Shown piece by piece: positions 18,001 to 26,023 of a stretch of 64,000 nt of DNA; the stretch's first letter is position 1; every line of letters starts with the position of its first letter. This DNA is from Streptomyces rubiginosohelvolus (GTDB lineage Bacteria > Actinomycetota > Actinomycetes > Streptomycetales > Streptomycetaceae): NCBI RefSeq assembly GCF_014649875.1, contig NZ_BMTW01000003.1, forward strand, positions 493,195 through 557,194, given 5' to 3'. The notes under the pieces were generated by a model, which ran no database searches, had not been told where the DNA came from, and saw nothing but the letters and a program-made list of their open reading frames with translations. Position numbers and translations under genes: made by a program.

Positions 18001-18418
18001 GCAGTCGGCGCTGCCCGCCGTCGCGGTGGTCGCGGCGGCGCTGGCGGCGGTCGGCTTTGCGGTCAGCGCTTCGGGCTCCCGGCGCGAACGGGCGGCGGAG
18101 CTGGGCGTGTTGCGGGCGCTCGGTGCCCCGCGTCGCCAGCTGGCCCGGATGATCGCCGCCGAACAGGGCGTGCTGATCGCTCTCGCCCTGCTGATCGGGC
18201 TCGGCATCGGCACGGTGCTGACCCGCGCCGTCGTCCCGCTCATCGTGCTCACCGGGCAGGCGGACCGGCCTGTTCCGCCGGTGCTGGTCGAGCTGCCCGC
18301 CGGGCAGGTCGCCGCGCTGCTGGCCGGGGTCGCCGCCCTGCCGCTCGTGATCGTCGCGACGATGGCGCTGCGCCGCGGGGACCCGGCGGTCACACTGCGC
18401 CACCAGGGGGACCACTGA
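15023..18418 (+). CDS. ABC exporter permease, FtsX/MacB-like, very large (1131 aa)
   Basis: First gene of a three-gene exporter unit. A membrane helix lies near residues 20-45, then a large extracytoplasmic domain, a block of helices around residues 300-480, another large extracytoplasmic region (about 560-990), and three C-terminal FtsX-type helices (about 1000-1130). The segment RERAAELGVLRALGAPRRQL is the conserved coupling region of FtsX permeases. A Ser/Gly/Glu-rich insert near residues 752-790 is probably disordered. Two FtsX repeats appear fused in one chain. It is followed one base after its stop by the second permease. GTG 15023 is used; GTG 15050, with GGGGGA upstream, is an equally good start. 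The substrate (lipoprotein, lipid or peptide) is unknown. Confidence 0.85.
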   Translation: MVFPGLGDQVTGFVLLRVRAHRLLLSAAVLAVLLTTSVLAALTAFSGSVGDAALRHTLTHRSAASAALVVSASVDHEQRAEADEAVRKASLDAFDGLPVTVGKLESSGSYALPRSLQDPAARRGEPDLTHFAALDRGRVRVTEGRAPAASDGTAPVQVALPVVAAEALKLKPGARLTVTDRLRDDKKQRVLVTGVYEAADRSDPYWQLDPLGGRGVRKLAFTTYGPLLTDPSVLASGALGGGQTSWLAAADFATLTTGSMAGLRDASAGAPKALAAAPVFKAGVTARMSLPTVLDQLDRALLVSRSTLMIVAVQLVLLAAYALLLVARLLNSERDGERELLRARGGSRGRITSFAAIEALLLAVPAAVVAPLLAGPLTGLLAERSALSRIGLEVGAASTGTVWLVSAAVALACALAVVAPSLTAGAGGRRTRAASLPGPVRAGADLGLLLIAGVAYWQLDRQAGGGALTGDRAGNLGIDPLLVTAPALALLAGTVLTLRLLPPAARLAERRAAKGRGLPAALAGWQFSRRPLRGAGPVLLLVLSVAMGMLAIGQSASWNRSQSDQADFGSGASVRLVGGHGSGPASAGIYSGLDGVRQAAPAHRTTVEASGGRTAEILALDTAHADEGMLMRSDLVGGSPRRVFDTIAPKRTPRPGLVLPKGSTRVLMDLRITTVSPKRSEAAPGTSPPVVTVLLEDRYGLPYRFLAGPVPVDGRPVPVSFTVSAAGGLAVTGIEVDDQPPYGRAEKRRVTVSDVRVVTGSGDDKASGSGSPEGSEGSAKSEDSAGQGRPERPVPVSGPVRWDASMALTQSGDSRPGRPPVGNGAAGLPDFTYDTGVSSEDTWEPTTSTLRITAARPKAAPLKAVATDAYLKSTNAKLGDEIDLTLAGNTVRVTLADAVRRLPTTGAAELSGAADPAQYGGALLLDLKAVTELLAGRTTATIEATEWWLSAAPGDAPKVAAALRALPDTDPAQVLVRAEAARQLVDDPLGAGPQSALPAVAVVAAALAAVGFAVSASGSRRERAAELGVLRALGAPRRQLARMIAAEQGVLIALALLIGLGIGTVLTRAVVPLIVLTGQADRPVPPVLVELPAGQVAALLAGVAALPLVIVATMALRRGDPAVTLRHQGDH

Positions 18419-18419
18419 C

Positions 18420-21272
18420 ATGAGCGACGGCAAGCGGGCGGCGAGCGCCCCCTGGATACGGACCCGGCTGCGCACCGCACCCGGCGCCGCGGTGGCCCTC
18501 GCGGTGCTGGTGCTGGTGACGGCGTTCCTCGCCGCGGCGTTCCCGCGGGCCGTGGACGCGTACGAGACGAAGGGGCTGCGCCACGACATCCGGCTGGCCG
18601 ACGCCGGGCGCAGCGCCGTGGAGGTCTCCCGCCCCCAGCCCGGACTGGAACTGCCGCGCGAGCAGCGGGAGGCCGGAGTACGGACGCCCGAGCTGCGGCG
18701 GATCGGCGGTGCGCTCGGCAAGGCCCTGCCCGATCCGCTGCGCGCGGACATGTCGTCCGTGGCGTTCGGCGTGCGCACCCTGAAGCCGGTGCTCGCGACC
18801 GAGCCGTGGCTGCCGAGGCCCGACACGGTGCCGCCGCAGCTCTCGTACACGGCGCAGACCGGGCTGAAGGAGCACGCCCGGCTGGTCAAGGGTGCCTGGC
18901 CGACGACGCCCGACGCGGTGACGGCCGGCTCGCGTGCGGTGCGGGGCGCGGTCACCGAAGAGACGGCGGCCGCGCTGAACATGAAGGTCGGCTCGACCCT
19001 CCGACTGCCCACCGCCGTCGGGGGTCCGCTGACGGTGACCATCACGGGCATCGTCGCCCCGCGTGACCCGGGCGGCAGCTACTGGTCCGCCGATCCGCTG
19101 GTGCGCACCCCGTCCCTGATCCCGGACCCCGCGAGCCCCTTCCCGCAGAACTACTGGACCGGCACCGTCCTGCTGGCCGAGGACGCGGGTCCCGCCCTCC
19201 TGGCCACCGCCACCGAACCGTCACTGTTCTGGCGGTTCCCGCCCGACGCCTCCGCGCTCACCGGCCCCGACGGCGCCCGGCTGACGGCCGTCGTCAACTC
19301 GCTGGAGAGCGGCCCCGGGCTGCTGAAGGTGCGGGCGATCGCCGGGGACACCGCGGAGGTCCTCACCGGGCTCGGGCACATCGTGCAGGCCAACGCGCGG
19401 ATGCGCGACGCGATCAGCCCCGTGATCGCGGTCGCCGCCCTCGGCATCGGCTCCGTGGCGGCCGTCGTCCTGGTGATGACGGGCGCCCTGATCGCCGCCC
19501 GCCGCAAGGCCGAACTGGCCCTGATGCGCTCGCGCGGCGGCTCGCTGCGCGGGATCGGCGGCCGTCTGCTCGCGGAGACCGCGGTGACCGTGGTGCCCGC
19601 GAGTGCGCTCGGCCTGCTCCTCGCGGTGCTGGCCGTGGGCGAGGGCCGCTGGTGGCCGGCGGCGCTGGCGGCGGCGGGCGTCGGGCTTCTCGTCTGCGTC
19701 GCGCTGCCCCTGCGGACCACGCTCCAGCACATCCGGCCCACCCTGCACGGCGCCCGCGAGGACATGGTGAGCGCCCGGCCCTCGCGTCGGCGGACCGTCG
19801 CCGAACTGACCCTGCTGGTGCTGGCGGTCGGTGCGGTGACGGCGCTGCGCCGTCGCGGTACGTCCGGGGGCGGCACCGATCTGCTGGTCAGCGGCGCGCC
19901 TGTGCTGCTCGCGCTGATCGCGGCACTGGTGCTGGTGCGGCTCTACCCGCTGCCCCTGCGGCTCGCCGCGCGTCCGGTGGCCCGGCTGCGCGGGGCGATC
20001 GGCTTCCTGTCGCTGGCCCGGGCCGGACGGTCCTCGGCGGGCGGGGCGCTGCCGCTGCTGGCCCTGCTGCTGGCGCTGGCCACGGCGGCGTTCGGCGGCT
20101 CGGTGATCGCCGGGATCGGGGACGCGCGGGACGACGCGGCGCTGACGACCGTCGGCGCGGACGCCCGGGTCAGCGGCAAGAGCGAGCGGGCGACCCTGCC
20201 CGACGAACTGGTCCGCACGGTGCGCGGCCTGGACGGGGTGCGGAACGCGGCCCCACTGCGGGTCGAGTTCGGCGTGACCATGCCGGAGACGGCGGCCGGT
20301 GGCGGCGGGGCAGGCAGCGGTACGGATACGGGCGCGGACAGCGGAGGTGGCGGCGACGCGGCCGGGGCGAGGGCCACGACCATGGTGGGCGTCGACCCGG
20401 CCTCGTACACCCGGCTGGCCCGCACGACCGGGCTGCCGGACTTCCCGAGCGGCCTGCTGAAGGCCACCGGCGCCTCGGCACCGCTGCCCGAGGGCGCGAA
20501 GTCCGGCCCGGAGCGCGTGCTGCCGGTCATCGCCTCCCCGGCGGTGGCGGCCCGGCTGGGCAAGGAGCAGCACGCGGTCGACACCCTGTCCGGGAACTTC
20601 AAGGTCCAGGTGGTGGGGACCGTCGAGCGGGTGGCGTCCCTCGCCTCCACGAACTTCCTGATCGTCAACTCCGCCTCCCTGGAGCAGCGGGTGCCCACCA
20701 CGCTGCTGCTCACCGGCGCCCCCGACCCGGGGAAGCTGCGCGCGGCGGCCGACGGGAACGGCGAGGAGTTCGTCGTACAGCTGCGTTCCGAGGAACGGGC
20801 GCGGTATGTGAACACCCCGATGCAGGCGGGGGCCGAGCGGATCTATCTGGCGGCCGTCGCGGCGGGCGCCGGTTACGCGCTGCTGGCCGTTCTGCTGTCG
20901 CTGCTCCAGACCGCGCCCGAGCGCAAGACGCTGCTGGCGCGGCTGCGGACGATGGGGCTCACCACCGGACAGGGCAGGCGGCTGCTGGCCTTCGAGGCGA
21001 CCCCGCAGGCGCTGCTGGCGGCGGGCGGCGGCCTGCTCACCGGCTGGGCGACCATCGTCCTGCTCTCCCCAGGCATCGATCTGGTGCCGCTCGCGCTCGC
21101 GGGCGTCGCCGGATCGGACACGAGCCCCGTCACGCTGCGCGCCGACCTCTGGTCGCTGGCGCTGCCGGCCGCCGGGGTGGTGGCACTCGCCGCCGCGGTC
21201 GCGGGCGTGCAGGCGTGGTGGGCGAGCCGCCGCGGATCGATCACCGAACTCAGGGCAGGAGACTCCCGATGA
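18420..21272 (+). CDS. ABC exporter permease, FtsX/MacB-like (950 aa)
   Basis: Second permease of the unit. An N-terminal helix lies near residues 20-40, then an extracytoplasmic domain, helices near 325-470 and 485-570, a second extracytoplasmic domain with a Gly/Asp/Ser-rich insert (about 622-650), and three C-terminal helices (about 800-940). The segment MRSRGGSLRGIGGR is the FtsX-type coupling motif. Its start (ATG) lies one base after the first permease stop. Its own stop overlaps the ATPase ATG. The two permeases differ in length and likely form a heterodimer with two copies of the ATPase. The substrate cannot be inferred. Confidence 0.85.
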   Translation: MSDGKRAASAPWIRTRLRTAPGAAVALAVLVLVTAFLAAAFPRAVDAYETKGLRHDIRLADAGRSAVEVSRPQPGLELPREQREAGVRTPELRRIGGALGKALPDPLRADMSSVAFGVRTLKPVLATEPWLPRPDTVPPQLSYTAQTGLKEHARLVKGAWPTTPDAVTAGSRAVRGAVTEETAAALNMKVGSTLRLPTAVGGPLTVTITGIVAPRDPGGSYWSADPLVRTPSLIPDPASPFPQNYWTGTVLLAEDAGPALLATATEPSLFWRFPPDASALTGPDGARLTAVVNSLESGPGLLKVRAIAGDTAEVLTGLGHIVQANARMRDAISPVIAVAALGIGSVAAVVLVMTGALIAARRKAELALMRSRGGSLRGIGGRLLAETAVTVVPASALGLLLAVLAVGEGRWWPAALAAAGVGLLVCVALPLRTTLQHIRPTLHGAREDMVSARPSRRRTVAELTLLVLAVGAVTALRRRGTSGGGTDLLVSGAPVLLALIAALVLVRLYPLPLRLAARPVARLRGAIGFLSLARAGRSSAGGALPLLALLLALATAAFGGSVIAGIGDARDDAALTTVGADARVSGKSERATLPDELVRTVRGLDGVRNAAPLRVEFGVTMPETAAGGGGAGSGTDTGADSGGGGDAAGARATTMVGVDPASYTRLARTTGLPDFPSGLLKATGASAPLPEGAKSGPERVLPVIASPAVAARLGKEQHAVDTLSGNFKVQVVGTVERVASLASTNFLIVNSASLEQRVPTTLLLTGAPDPGKLRAAADGNGEEFVVQLRSEERARYVNTPMQAGAERIYLAAVAAGAGYALLAVLLSLLQTAPERKTLLARLRTMGLTTGQGRRLLAFEATPQALLAAGGGLLTGWATIVLLSPGIDLVPLALAGVAGSDTSPVTLRADLWSLALPAAGVVALAAAVAGVQAWWASRRGSITELRAGDSR

Positions 21273-22300
21273 CCTCGTCCACCGAGACGGCAGGCACGCC
21301 CCGCGCGGCCGAGACGACGCTGGCGGAGCTGGAGCGGCGGGCCGCGGCCCGCCGGGACCGCCCCTCCTACGGGCACGACGCGCTGATCGCCTGCGACCGG
21401 GTGGTGCGGATCTTCACCACGGACGGGGTGGAGGTGCAGGCCCTCCAGGGCCTCGATCTGCTGGTCACCGAGGGCGAGTTGATGGCCCTGGTGGGGGCGT
21501 CGGGCAGCGGCAAGTCGACGCTGATGAACATCCTGGCGGGGCTGGACGTGCCGACGGCGGGCTCGGCGAAGGTCGCGGGGTGCGATCTGCTGTCGATGGG
21601 CCCGAAGGAACGGCTGCGCTACCGGCGGGACGTGGTCGGGTTCGTCTGGCAGCAGACCGCCCGCAATCTGCTCCCGTATCTCACCGCGATCCAGAACATC
21701 ACCCTGCCCATGCAGTTGCGCGGCGGGGGGAGCAAGCGCGAACGGGCCGCCCGGGCCGAGTCGTTGCTCGCCATGCTGGACATCGCGGACTGCCGCGACC
21801 GGCGGCCCCAGCAGCTCTCCGGCGGTCAACAGCAGCGGGTGGCGATCGCGGTGGCGCTGGCCAACAACCCGTCCGTGCTGCTGGCGGACGAGCCGACCGG
21901 TGAGCTGGACTCGGCCACCGGGGAGCAGGTCTTCGCCGCGTTCCGGCGCGCCAACGAGGAGTTGGGCACCTCGATCGTGATCGTCACCCATGACCAGGCG
22001 GTCGCGAACGAGGTCCGGCGTACGGTCGCCATCCGCGACGGCCGTACGTCCTCCGAGGTGCTGCGCCGTACGGAGGTGGACGCGGCGACGGGCCAGGAGT
22101 CGCAGGTGGCCCGGGAGTACGCGATGCTCGACCGGGCGGGGCGGCTCCAGTTGCCCGCGGACTACACGCAGGCGCTGGGTATGGAGCACCGGGTGCTGCT
22201 GGAGCTGGAGCAGGACCACATCGGCGTCTGGCCGGACGCGCACGGCGCTCCGGAGAAGCCGGAAGGGTCTTCGGACCCGCAGGAGAAGCGGGAGAAGTAG
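21269..22300 (+). CDS. ABC exporter ATP-binding protein (MacB/LolD type)
   Basis: A 343-residue ATPase that drives the two upstream permeases. Walker A is GASGSGKST (about residues 75-83), the signature is LSGGQQQRVAIA, Walker B is VLLADEPTGELD, and the switch His is in VTHDQ. The N-terminus has about 40 extra residues before the domain and the C-terminus about 80, unusual for LolD-type subunits (about 230 residues). The start ATG overlaps the permease TGA (ATGA), with RBS GGCAGGAGA (21254-21262). A convergent hairpin follows the stop. Confidence 0.93.
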   Translation: MTSSTETAGTPRAAETTLAELERRAAARRDRPSYGHDALIACDRVVRIFTTDGVEVQALQGLDLLVTEGELMALVGASGSGKSTLMNILAGLDVPTAGSAKVAGCDLLSMGPKERLRYRRDVVGFVWQQTARNLLPYLTAIQNITLPMQLRGGGSKRERAARAESLLAMLDIADCRDRRPQQLSGGQQQRVAIAVALANNPSVLLADEPTGELDSATGEQVFAAFRRANEELGTSIVIVTHDQAVANEVRRTVAIRDGRTSSEVLRRTEVDAATGQESQVAREYAMLDRAGRLQLPADYTQALGMEHRVLLELEQDHIGVWPDAHGAPEKPEGSSDPQEKREK

Positions 22301-22310
22301 CGGCGGAGGC

Positions 22311-22343
22311 GACCGGCCCCGCCGATCCGGCCGTCGGCCGGTC
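22311..22343. terminator. Convergent terminator hairpin
   Basis: Perfect 8-bp arms GACCGGCC (22311-22318) and GGCCGGTC (22336-22343) with further internal pairing lie between two convergent stops (22300 and 22359). Confidence 0.55.
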
Positions 22344-22358
22344 AGCCGGGCCGCCGGT

Positions 22359-23066
22359 TCAGCCGGGCTCGACCGACAGGCCGAGCCCGCCGAGCCCGCC
22401 GGCCGGGTCGCGGCGCAGCGCGATCGAGCCGAAGGGCGTCCGCAGCCGCAGCCAGCCGCCCGCGGAGAGCAGCGAGACGGGGAAGTCCGGGTCGGGACGC
22501 AGGAAACCGAGGGACTGGGCGGCGTGCACGGCGCGCAGGGGCAGGTCCGTGGTACCGACCGGCCGGGACCAGATCTCGCGGCCGATCCGGTCGCGCTCGG
22601 CGCGGGTCCGCGACTCCTCGGGCAGCGCCTCGTCCCGCGTACGGAATTCGGCGACGGCCTCGTCAAGCGCGACGCGCAGCGCGTCGGGGGCGGGCAGCCC
22701 TGCCTGCTCCTGCCAGGGCCCCCGGGGCGGCAGGACGCCGGTCCAGGGCGGCCCGGTGACGGGCGCGGGCAGCGCACCGCCCCGCTCCCCCGGGCCCTCG
22801 CCGTCGCCGGAGACGTCGAGGGACTCCAGCAGCTCCCCGGCCGACACCGTGACGTCGAGCGTCTCGGGGCGGGCCAGGCGGGCGGTGCGGATGGCGAGGA
22901 CCTCGAAGGAGGGCGGGCGGCCGAACACCGCCAGCGCGTCGCCGCCGCCCGCCTGCAACCGGACCGCTGCGGCCCGGTCGTAGTGGAGCAGCCGGCCGAG
23001 GAAGGCGGCGAGATCCGCCGCCTCCCTCGGGTCGGCGAACAGCAGCGACTGCACGGGCACGGTCAT
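22359..23066 (-). CDS. Hypothetical protein, last gene of ettA operon
   Basis: A 235-residue soluble protein of unknown function with no signal peptide or membrane segment. It is predicted mixed alpha/beta. A segment reading GGWLRLRTPFGSIALRRDP near the C-terminus is strand-rich. The ATG start overlaps the stop of the thioesterase gene (ATGA), and the gene ends the ettA-thioesterase-unknown operon. I recognise no catalytic motif. The coupling suggests a role linked to the thioesterase, but that is context only. Confidence 0.75.
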   Translation of the reverse strand: MTVPVQSLLFADPREAADLAAFLGRLLHYDRAAAVRLQAGGGDALAVFGRPPSFEVLAIRTARLARPETLDVTVSAGELLESLDVSGDGEGPGERGGALPAPVTGPPWTGVLPPRGPWQEQAGLPAPDALRVALDEAVAEFRTRDEALPEESRTRAERDRIGREIWSRPVGTTDLPLRAVHAAQSLGFLRPDPDFPVSLLSAGGWLRLRTPFGSIALRRDPAGGLGGLGLSVEPG

Positions 23067-23485
23067 GCCGCGGCGGGCTCCTCTGCCAGGTACTGCTGGA
23101 GGAAGAGCTTCTCCTCGGCGGAGATCCGCCGGGGCCGCTCCGCCGCCAGGTCGTACGGCACGACGACGGTCGAGGCGCGTACGTACACCTGCTCGGGGTC
23201 CTTGATCTCGTAGGCGATCGTCAGGGACGCGGCGCCTATCTTCGTGACCCACGACTCGACGGTCACCGGCTCGTGCCGGTGGACCAGCGGCCGTACGTAG
23301 TCGATCTCGTGCCGGGCCACGACGGACCCGCCCGAGAACGACGGGGAACCGTCCCCGGGCGCCAGCCGGAACATGAAGTCGATGCGCGCCTCCTCCAGGT
23401 AGCGGAGGAAGACCACGTTGTTGACGTGGCCGAAGGCGTCCATGTCCGACCAGCGCAGGGGGCAGCTGTAGAGGTGACGAGCCAA
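23063..23485 (-). CDS. Acyl-CoA thioesterase, 4HBT hotdog fold
   Basis: A 140-residue hotdog-fold thioesterase of the YbgC/FadM type, which hydrolyses acyl-CoA in the cytoplasm. The active-site segment WSDMDAFGHVNNVVF near residues 11-25 contains the catalytic Asp and the HVNN motif, and EIDYVRPL lies further on. The TTG at 23485 was chosen because it sits directly after the ettA stop, gives the usual family length, and has CGAGG about 9 bp upstream inside the ettA 3' end. No ATG is available near this point. It is coupled to ettA upstream and to the unknown gene downstream. The substrate chain length is not evident. Confidence 0.87.
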   Translation of the reverse strand: MARHLYSCPLRWSDMDAFGHVNNVVFLRYLEEARIDFMFRLAPGDGSPSFSGGSVVARHEIDYVRPLVHRHEPVTVESWVTKIGAASLTIAYEIKDPEQVYVRASTVVVPYDLAAERPRRISAEEKLFLQQYLAEEPAAA

Positions 23486-23490
23486 GAGGA

Positions 23491-25155
23491 TCAGCCTCGC
23501 GTGAGCTTCTTGTACGTGGCACGGTGCGGGCGGGCCGCGTCCGGGCCGAGGCGGTCGATCTTGTTCTTCTCGTACGACTCGAAGTTGCCCTCGAACCAGT
23601 ACCACTTGGAGTCACCCTCGTAGGCGAGGATGTGCGTGGCGACGCGGTCCAGGAACCAGCGGTCGTGGGAGATGACCACGGCGGCACCGGGGAACTCCAG
23701 CAGCGCGTTCTCGAGCGAGGACAGGGTCTCCACGTCGAGGTCGTTGGTGGGCTCGTCGAGGAGCAGCAGGTTGCCGCCCTCCTTGAGCGTCAGCGCCAGG
23801 TTGAGGCGGTTGCGCTCACCACCGGAGAGGACGCCGGCCGGCTTCTGCTGGTCCGGGCCCTTGAAGCCGAACGCGGAGACGTAGGCGCGGGACGGCATCT
23901 CGACCTGGCCGACGTTGATGTAGTCCAGCTCGTCCGAGACGACGGCCCAGAGGGTCTTCTTCGGGTCGATGTTGGCGCGGGACTGGTCGACGTAGGAGAT
24001 CTTGACCGTGTCGCCGATCTTGACCGAGCCGCTGTCGGGGGTCTCCAGGCCCTGGATCATCTTGAACAGCGTGGTCTTGCCCGCGCCGTTCGGACCGATG
24101 ACGCCGACGATGCCGTTACGGGGCAGCGTGAACGACAGGTCGTCGATGAGGACCTTGTCGCCGAAGGCCTTCGAGAGGTTCTCGACCTCGACGACGATGG
24201 AACCGAGCCGGGGGCCCGGCGGGATCTGGATCTCCTCGAAGTCCAGCTTCCGCATCTTGTCGGCCTCGGCCGCCATCTCCTCGTACCGGGCGAGACGGGC
24301 CTTGGACTTGGTCTGGCGCCCCTTGGCGTTCGACCGCACCCACTCCAGCTCCTCCTTGAGGCGCTTCTGGCGCTTCTCGTCCTTGCGGCCCTCGACCTTG
24401 AGGCGGGTGGCCTTCTTGTCGAGGTAGGTGGAGTAGTTGCCCTCGTAGGGGATCGCGCGGCCGCGGTCGAGTTCGAGGATCCACTCGGCGACGTTGTTGA
24501 GGAAGTACCGGTCGTGCGTGACGGCGACGACGGCACCCGCGTACTTCGAGAGGTGCTGCTCCAGCCAGTTCACCGACTCGGCGTCCAGGTGGTTGGTGGG
24601 CTCGTCGAGGAGGAGCAGGTCCGGGGCCTCGATGAGGAGCTTGCAGAGCGCCACGCGGCGCTTCTCGCCACCGGAGAGGTTGGTGACCGGCCAGTCGCCG
24701 GGCGGGCAGCCCAGGGCGTCCATGGCCTGCTCCAGCTGGGCGTCCAGGTCCCACGCGTTGGCGTGGTCCAGGTCCTCCTGGAGCTTGCCCATCTCCTCCA
24801 TCAGCGCGTCGGAGTAGTCGGTCGCCATGAGCTCGGCGACCTCGTTGAAGCGGTGGAGCTTGCCCATGATCTCGGCGGCGCCGTCCTGGACGTTCTCCAG
24901 GACGGTCTTCGACTCGTCGAGCTTCGGCTCCTGCATGAGGATGCCGACGGTGAAGCCGGGCGACAGGAACGCGTCGCCGTTGGACGGCTGCTCCAGGCCC
25001 GCCATGATCTTCAGCACCGTGGACTTACCGGCGCCGTTGGGGCCCACGACACCGATCTTCGCGCCGGGCAGGAAGTTCAGATTGACGTCATCGAGAATCA
25101 CCTTGTCGCCGTGCGCTTTGCGCGTCTTGCGCATGGTGTAGATGTACTCAGCCAA
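23491..25155 (-). CDS. ettA: Energy-dependent translational throttle protein EttA (ABC-F ATPase)
   Basis: A 554-residue soluble ABC-F protein that binds the ribosomal E site and gates entry into elongation according to the ATP/ADP ratio. It has two ABC domains, each with Walker A GPNGAGKST/GPNGAGKTT (first at 39-47), LSGGE signatures and Walker B LLLLDEPTN followed by HLD/DLD. The inter-domain linker is Lys/Arg-rich. Length and the N-terminus (AEYIYTMRKTRKAHGDK) match EttA rather than resistance ABC-Fs. The TTG at 25155 is the only start that fits this N-terminus. It is the first gene of a three-gene operon. Confidence 0.95.
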   Translation of the reverse strand: MAEYIYTMRKTRKAHGDKVILDDVNLNFLPGAKIGVVGPNGAGKSTVLKIMAGLEQPSNGDAFLSPGFTVGILMQEPKLDESKTVLENVQDGAAEIMGKLHRFNEVAELMATDYSDALMEEMGKLQEDLDHANAWDLDAQLEQAMDALGCPPGDWPVTNLSGGEKRRVALCKLLIEAPDLLLLDEPTNHLDAESVNWLEQHLSKYAGAVVAVTHDRYFLNNVAEWILELDRGRAIPYEGNYSTYLDKKATRLKVEGRKDEKRQKRLKEELEWVRSNAKGRQTKSKARLARYEEMAAEADKMRKLDFEEIQIPPGPRLGSIVVEVENLSKAFGDKVLIDDLSFTLPRNGIVGVIGPNGAGKTTLFKMIQGLETPDSGSVKIGDTVKISYVDQSRANIDPKKTLWAVVSDELDYINVGQVEMPSRAYVSAFGFKGPDQQKPAGVLSGGERNRLNLALTLKEGGNLLLLDEPTNDLDVETLSSLENALLEFPGAAVVISHDRWFLDRVATHILAYEGDSKWYWFEGNFESYEKNKIDRLGPDAARPHRATYKKLTRG

Positions 25156-25361
25156 GAGAAACCGTCCGGCAGCAATAGAGGTGTGGGCAGATACACCCAT
25201 CTTGCCTGACGTCCGCCTCCGGACGGAAACCCGTCTCGCCGGAGGACCCTCAACAGCCACCCTCGCCACACGGGCTCAAGGCCGAACGTCACCGGTTGTA
25301 GCCACTGCATTGCGGGAAGAATGCCGACGACGACGTCCTCTCAGCCGGCCACGGGGGTCAC

Positions 25362-25988
25362 ATGGGAAGCGCTCTCATCGGATTGGCCGCCGCAGTGGTC
25401 GGTGTCACGGGCACGCTCATCGCCTCCGTGCTGTCCCAACGCCTTCTGGCCCGCGTGCAGGCGGAGCAGTTCGACCGCCAGCAGCTGTCGGCCGAGGCGC
25501 AGTGGCGGCGCGAGCAGCAGGTGGCTGAACTGAGCCGCCGACGCGACGGCTACATGCAGGTCAACGCGTCATTCCGGCGCTACCGAACGCACCTCATGGA
25601 CTTCCTGTGGACCCTGCAGAAAGGAGCGGTGACGCCAGAAGCTCGAGAACGGGTCGAAGAGGCCCGACGCGATCATCACGCAACCTTCGCCCAGGCCCAG
25701 TTGATCGCGTCCACAGCGGTTCTGGCCGAGCTGGACGGGATGACCGCCGCATTGTCGGAGGTGTACCGCCGGGTCATGTCCCTGGAAGAAGGGACTCCCG
25801 ACCCGGACGGGTCCTTCGAGGGCCTACGGTCGGACTTCGATCACCTGTGGGAGCGATGGGAGGGGATGCGCGCCACGATGCGCGCCGATCTCGGGGCCGG
25901 GAACGATCACGACGGGGAGCAGCGGACCGGCCCCGTGCAGCTTCCCTCGCCCCGGCCTGGGGGCCCGGAGACGCCCCGAGCCGCCTGA
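25362..25988 (+). CDS. Small membrane-anchored hypothetical protein
   Basis: A 208-residue protein with one N-terminal membrane helix (about residues 3-25), then a long, charged, helical cytosolic region (about 30-180, coiled-coil-like) and a disordered Pro/Gly tail. No known domain is recognised. Its start codon is in good context within a 206-bp region divergent from ettA. The protein type recurs in actinomycetes as an uncharacterised single-pass protein; that is from memory. Base composition is slightly lower in GC at third positions than its neighbours. Confidence 0.7.
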   Translation: MGSALIGLAAAVVGVTGTLIASVLSQRLLARVQAEQFDRQQLSAEAQWRREQQVAELSRRRDGYMQVNASFRRYRTHLMDFLWTLQKGAVTPEARERVEEARRDHHATFAQAQLIASTAVLAELDGMTAALSEVYRRVMSLEEGTPDPDGSFEGLRSDFDHLWERWEGMRATMRADLGAGNDHDGEQRTGPVQLPSPRPGGPETPRAA

Positions 25989-26023
25989 CACGGCAAGCCG
26001 GATGACCTTCCGCGCTTCCTCGC

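Noticed and set aside
14966..19051. 1361-residue minus-strand open frame opposite the first permease gene
   Set aside because: It is antisense to a clearly coding ABC permease, with low-complexity Arg/Gly-rich composition and no domain. High GC makes long antisense frames common.
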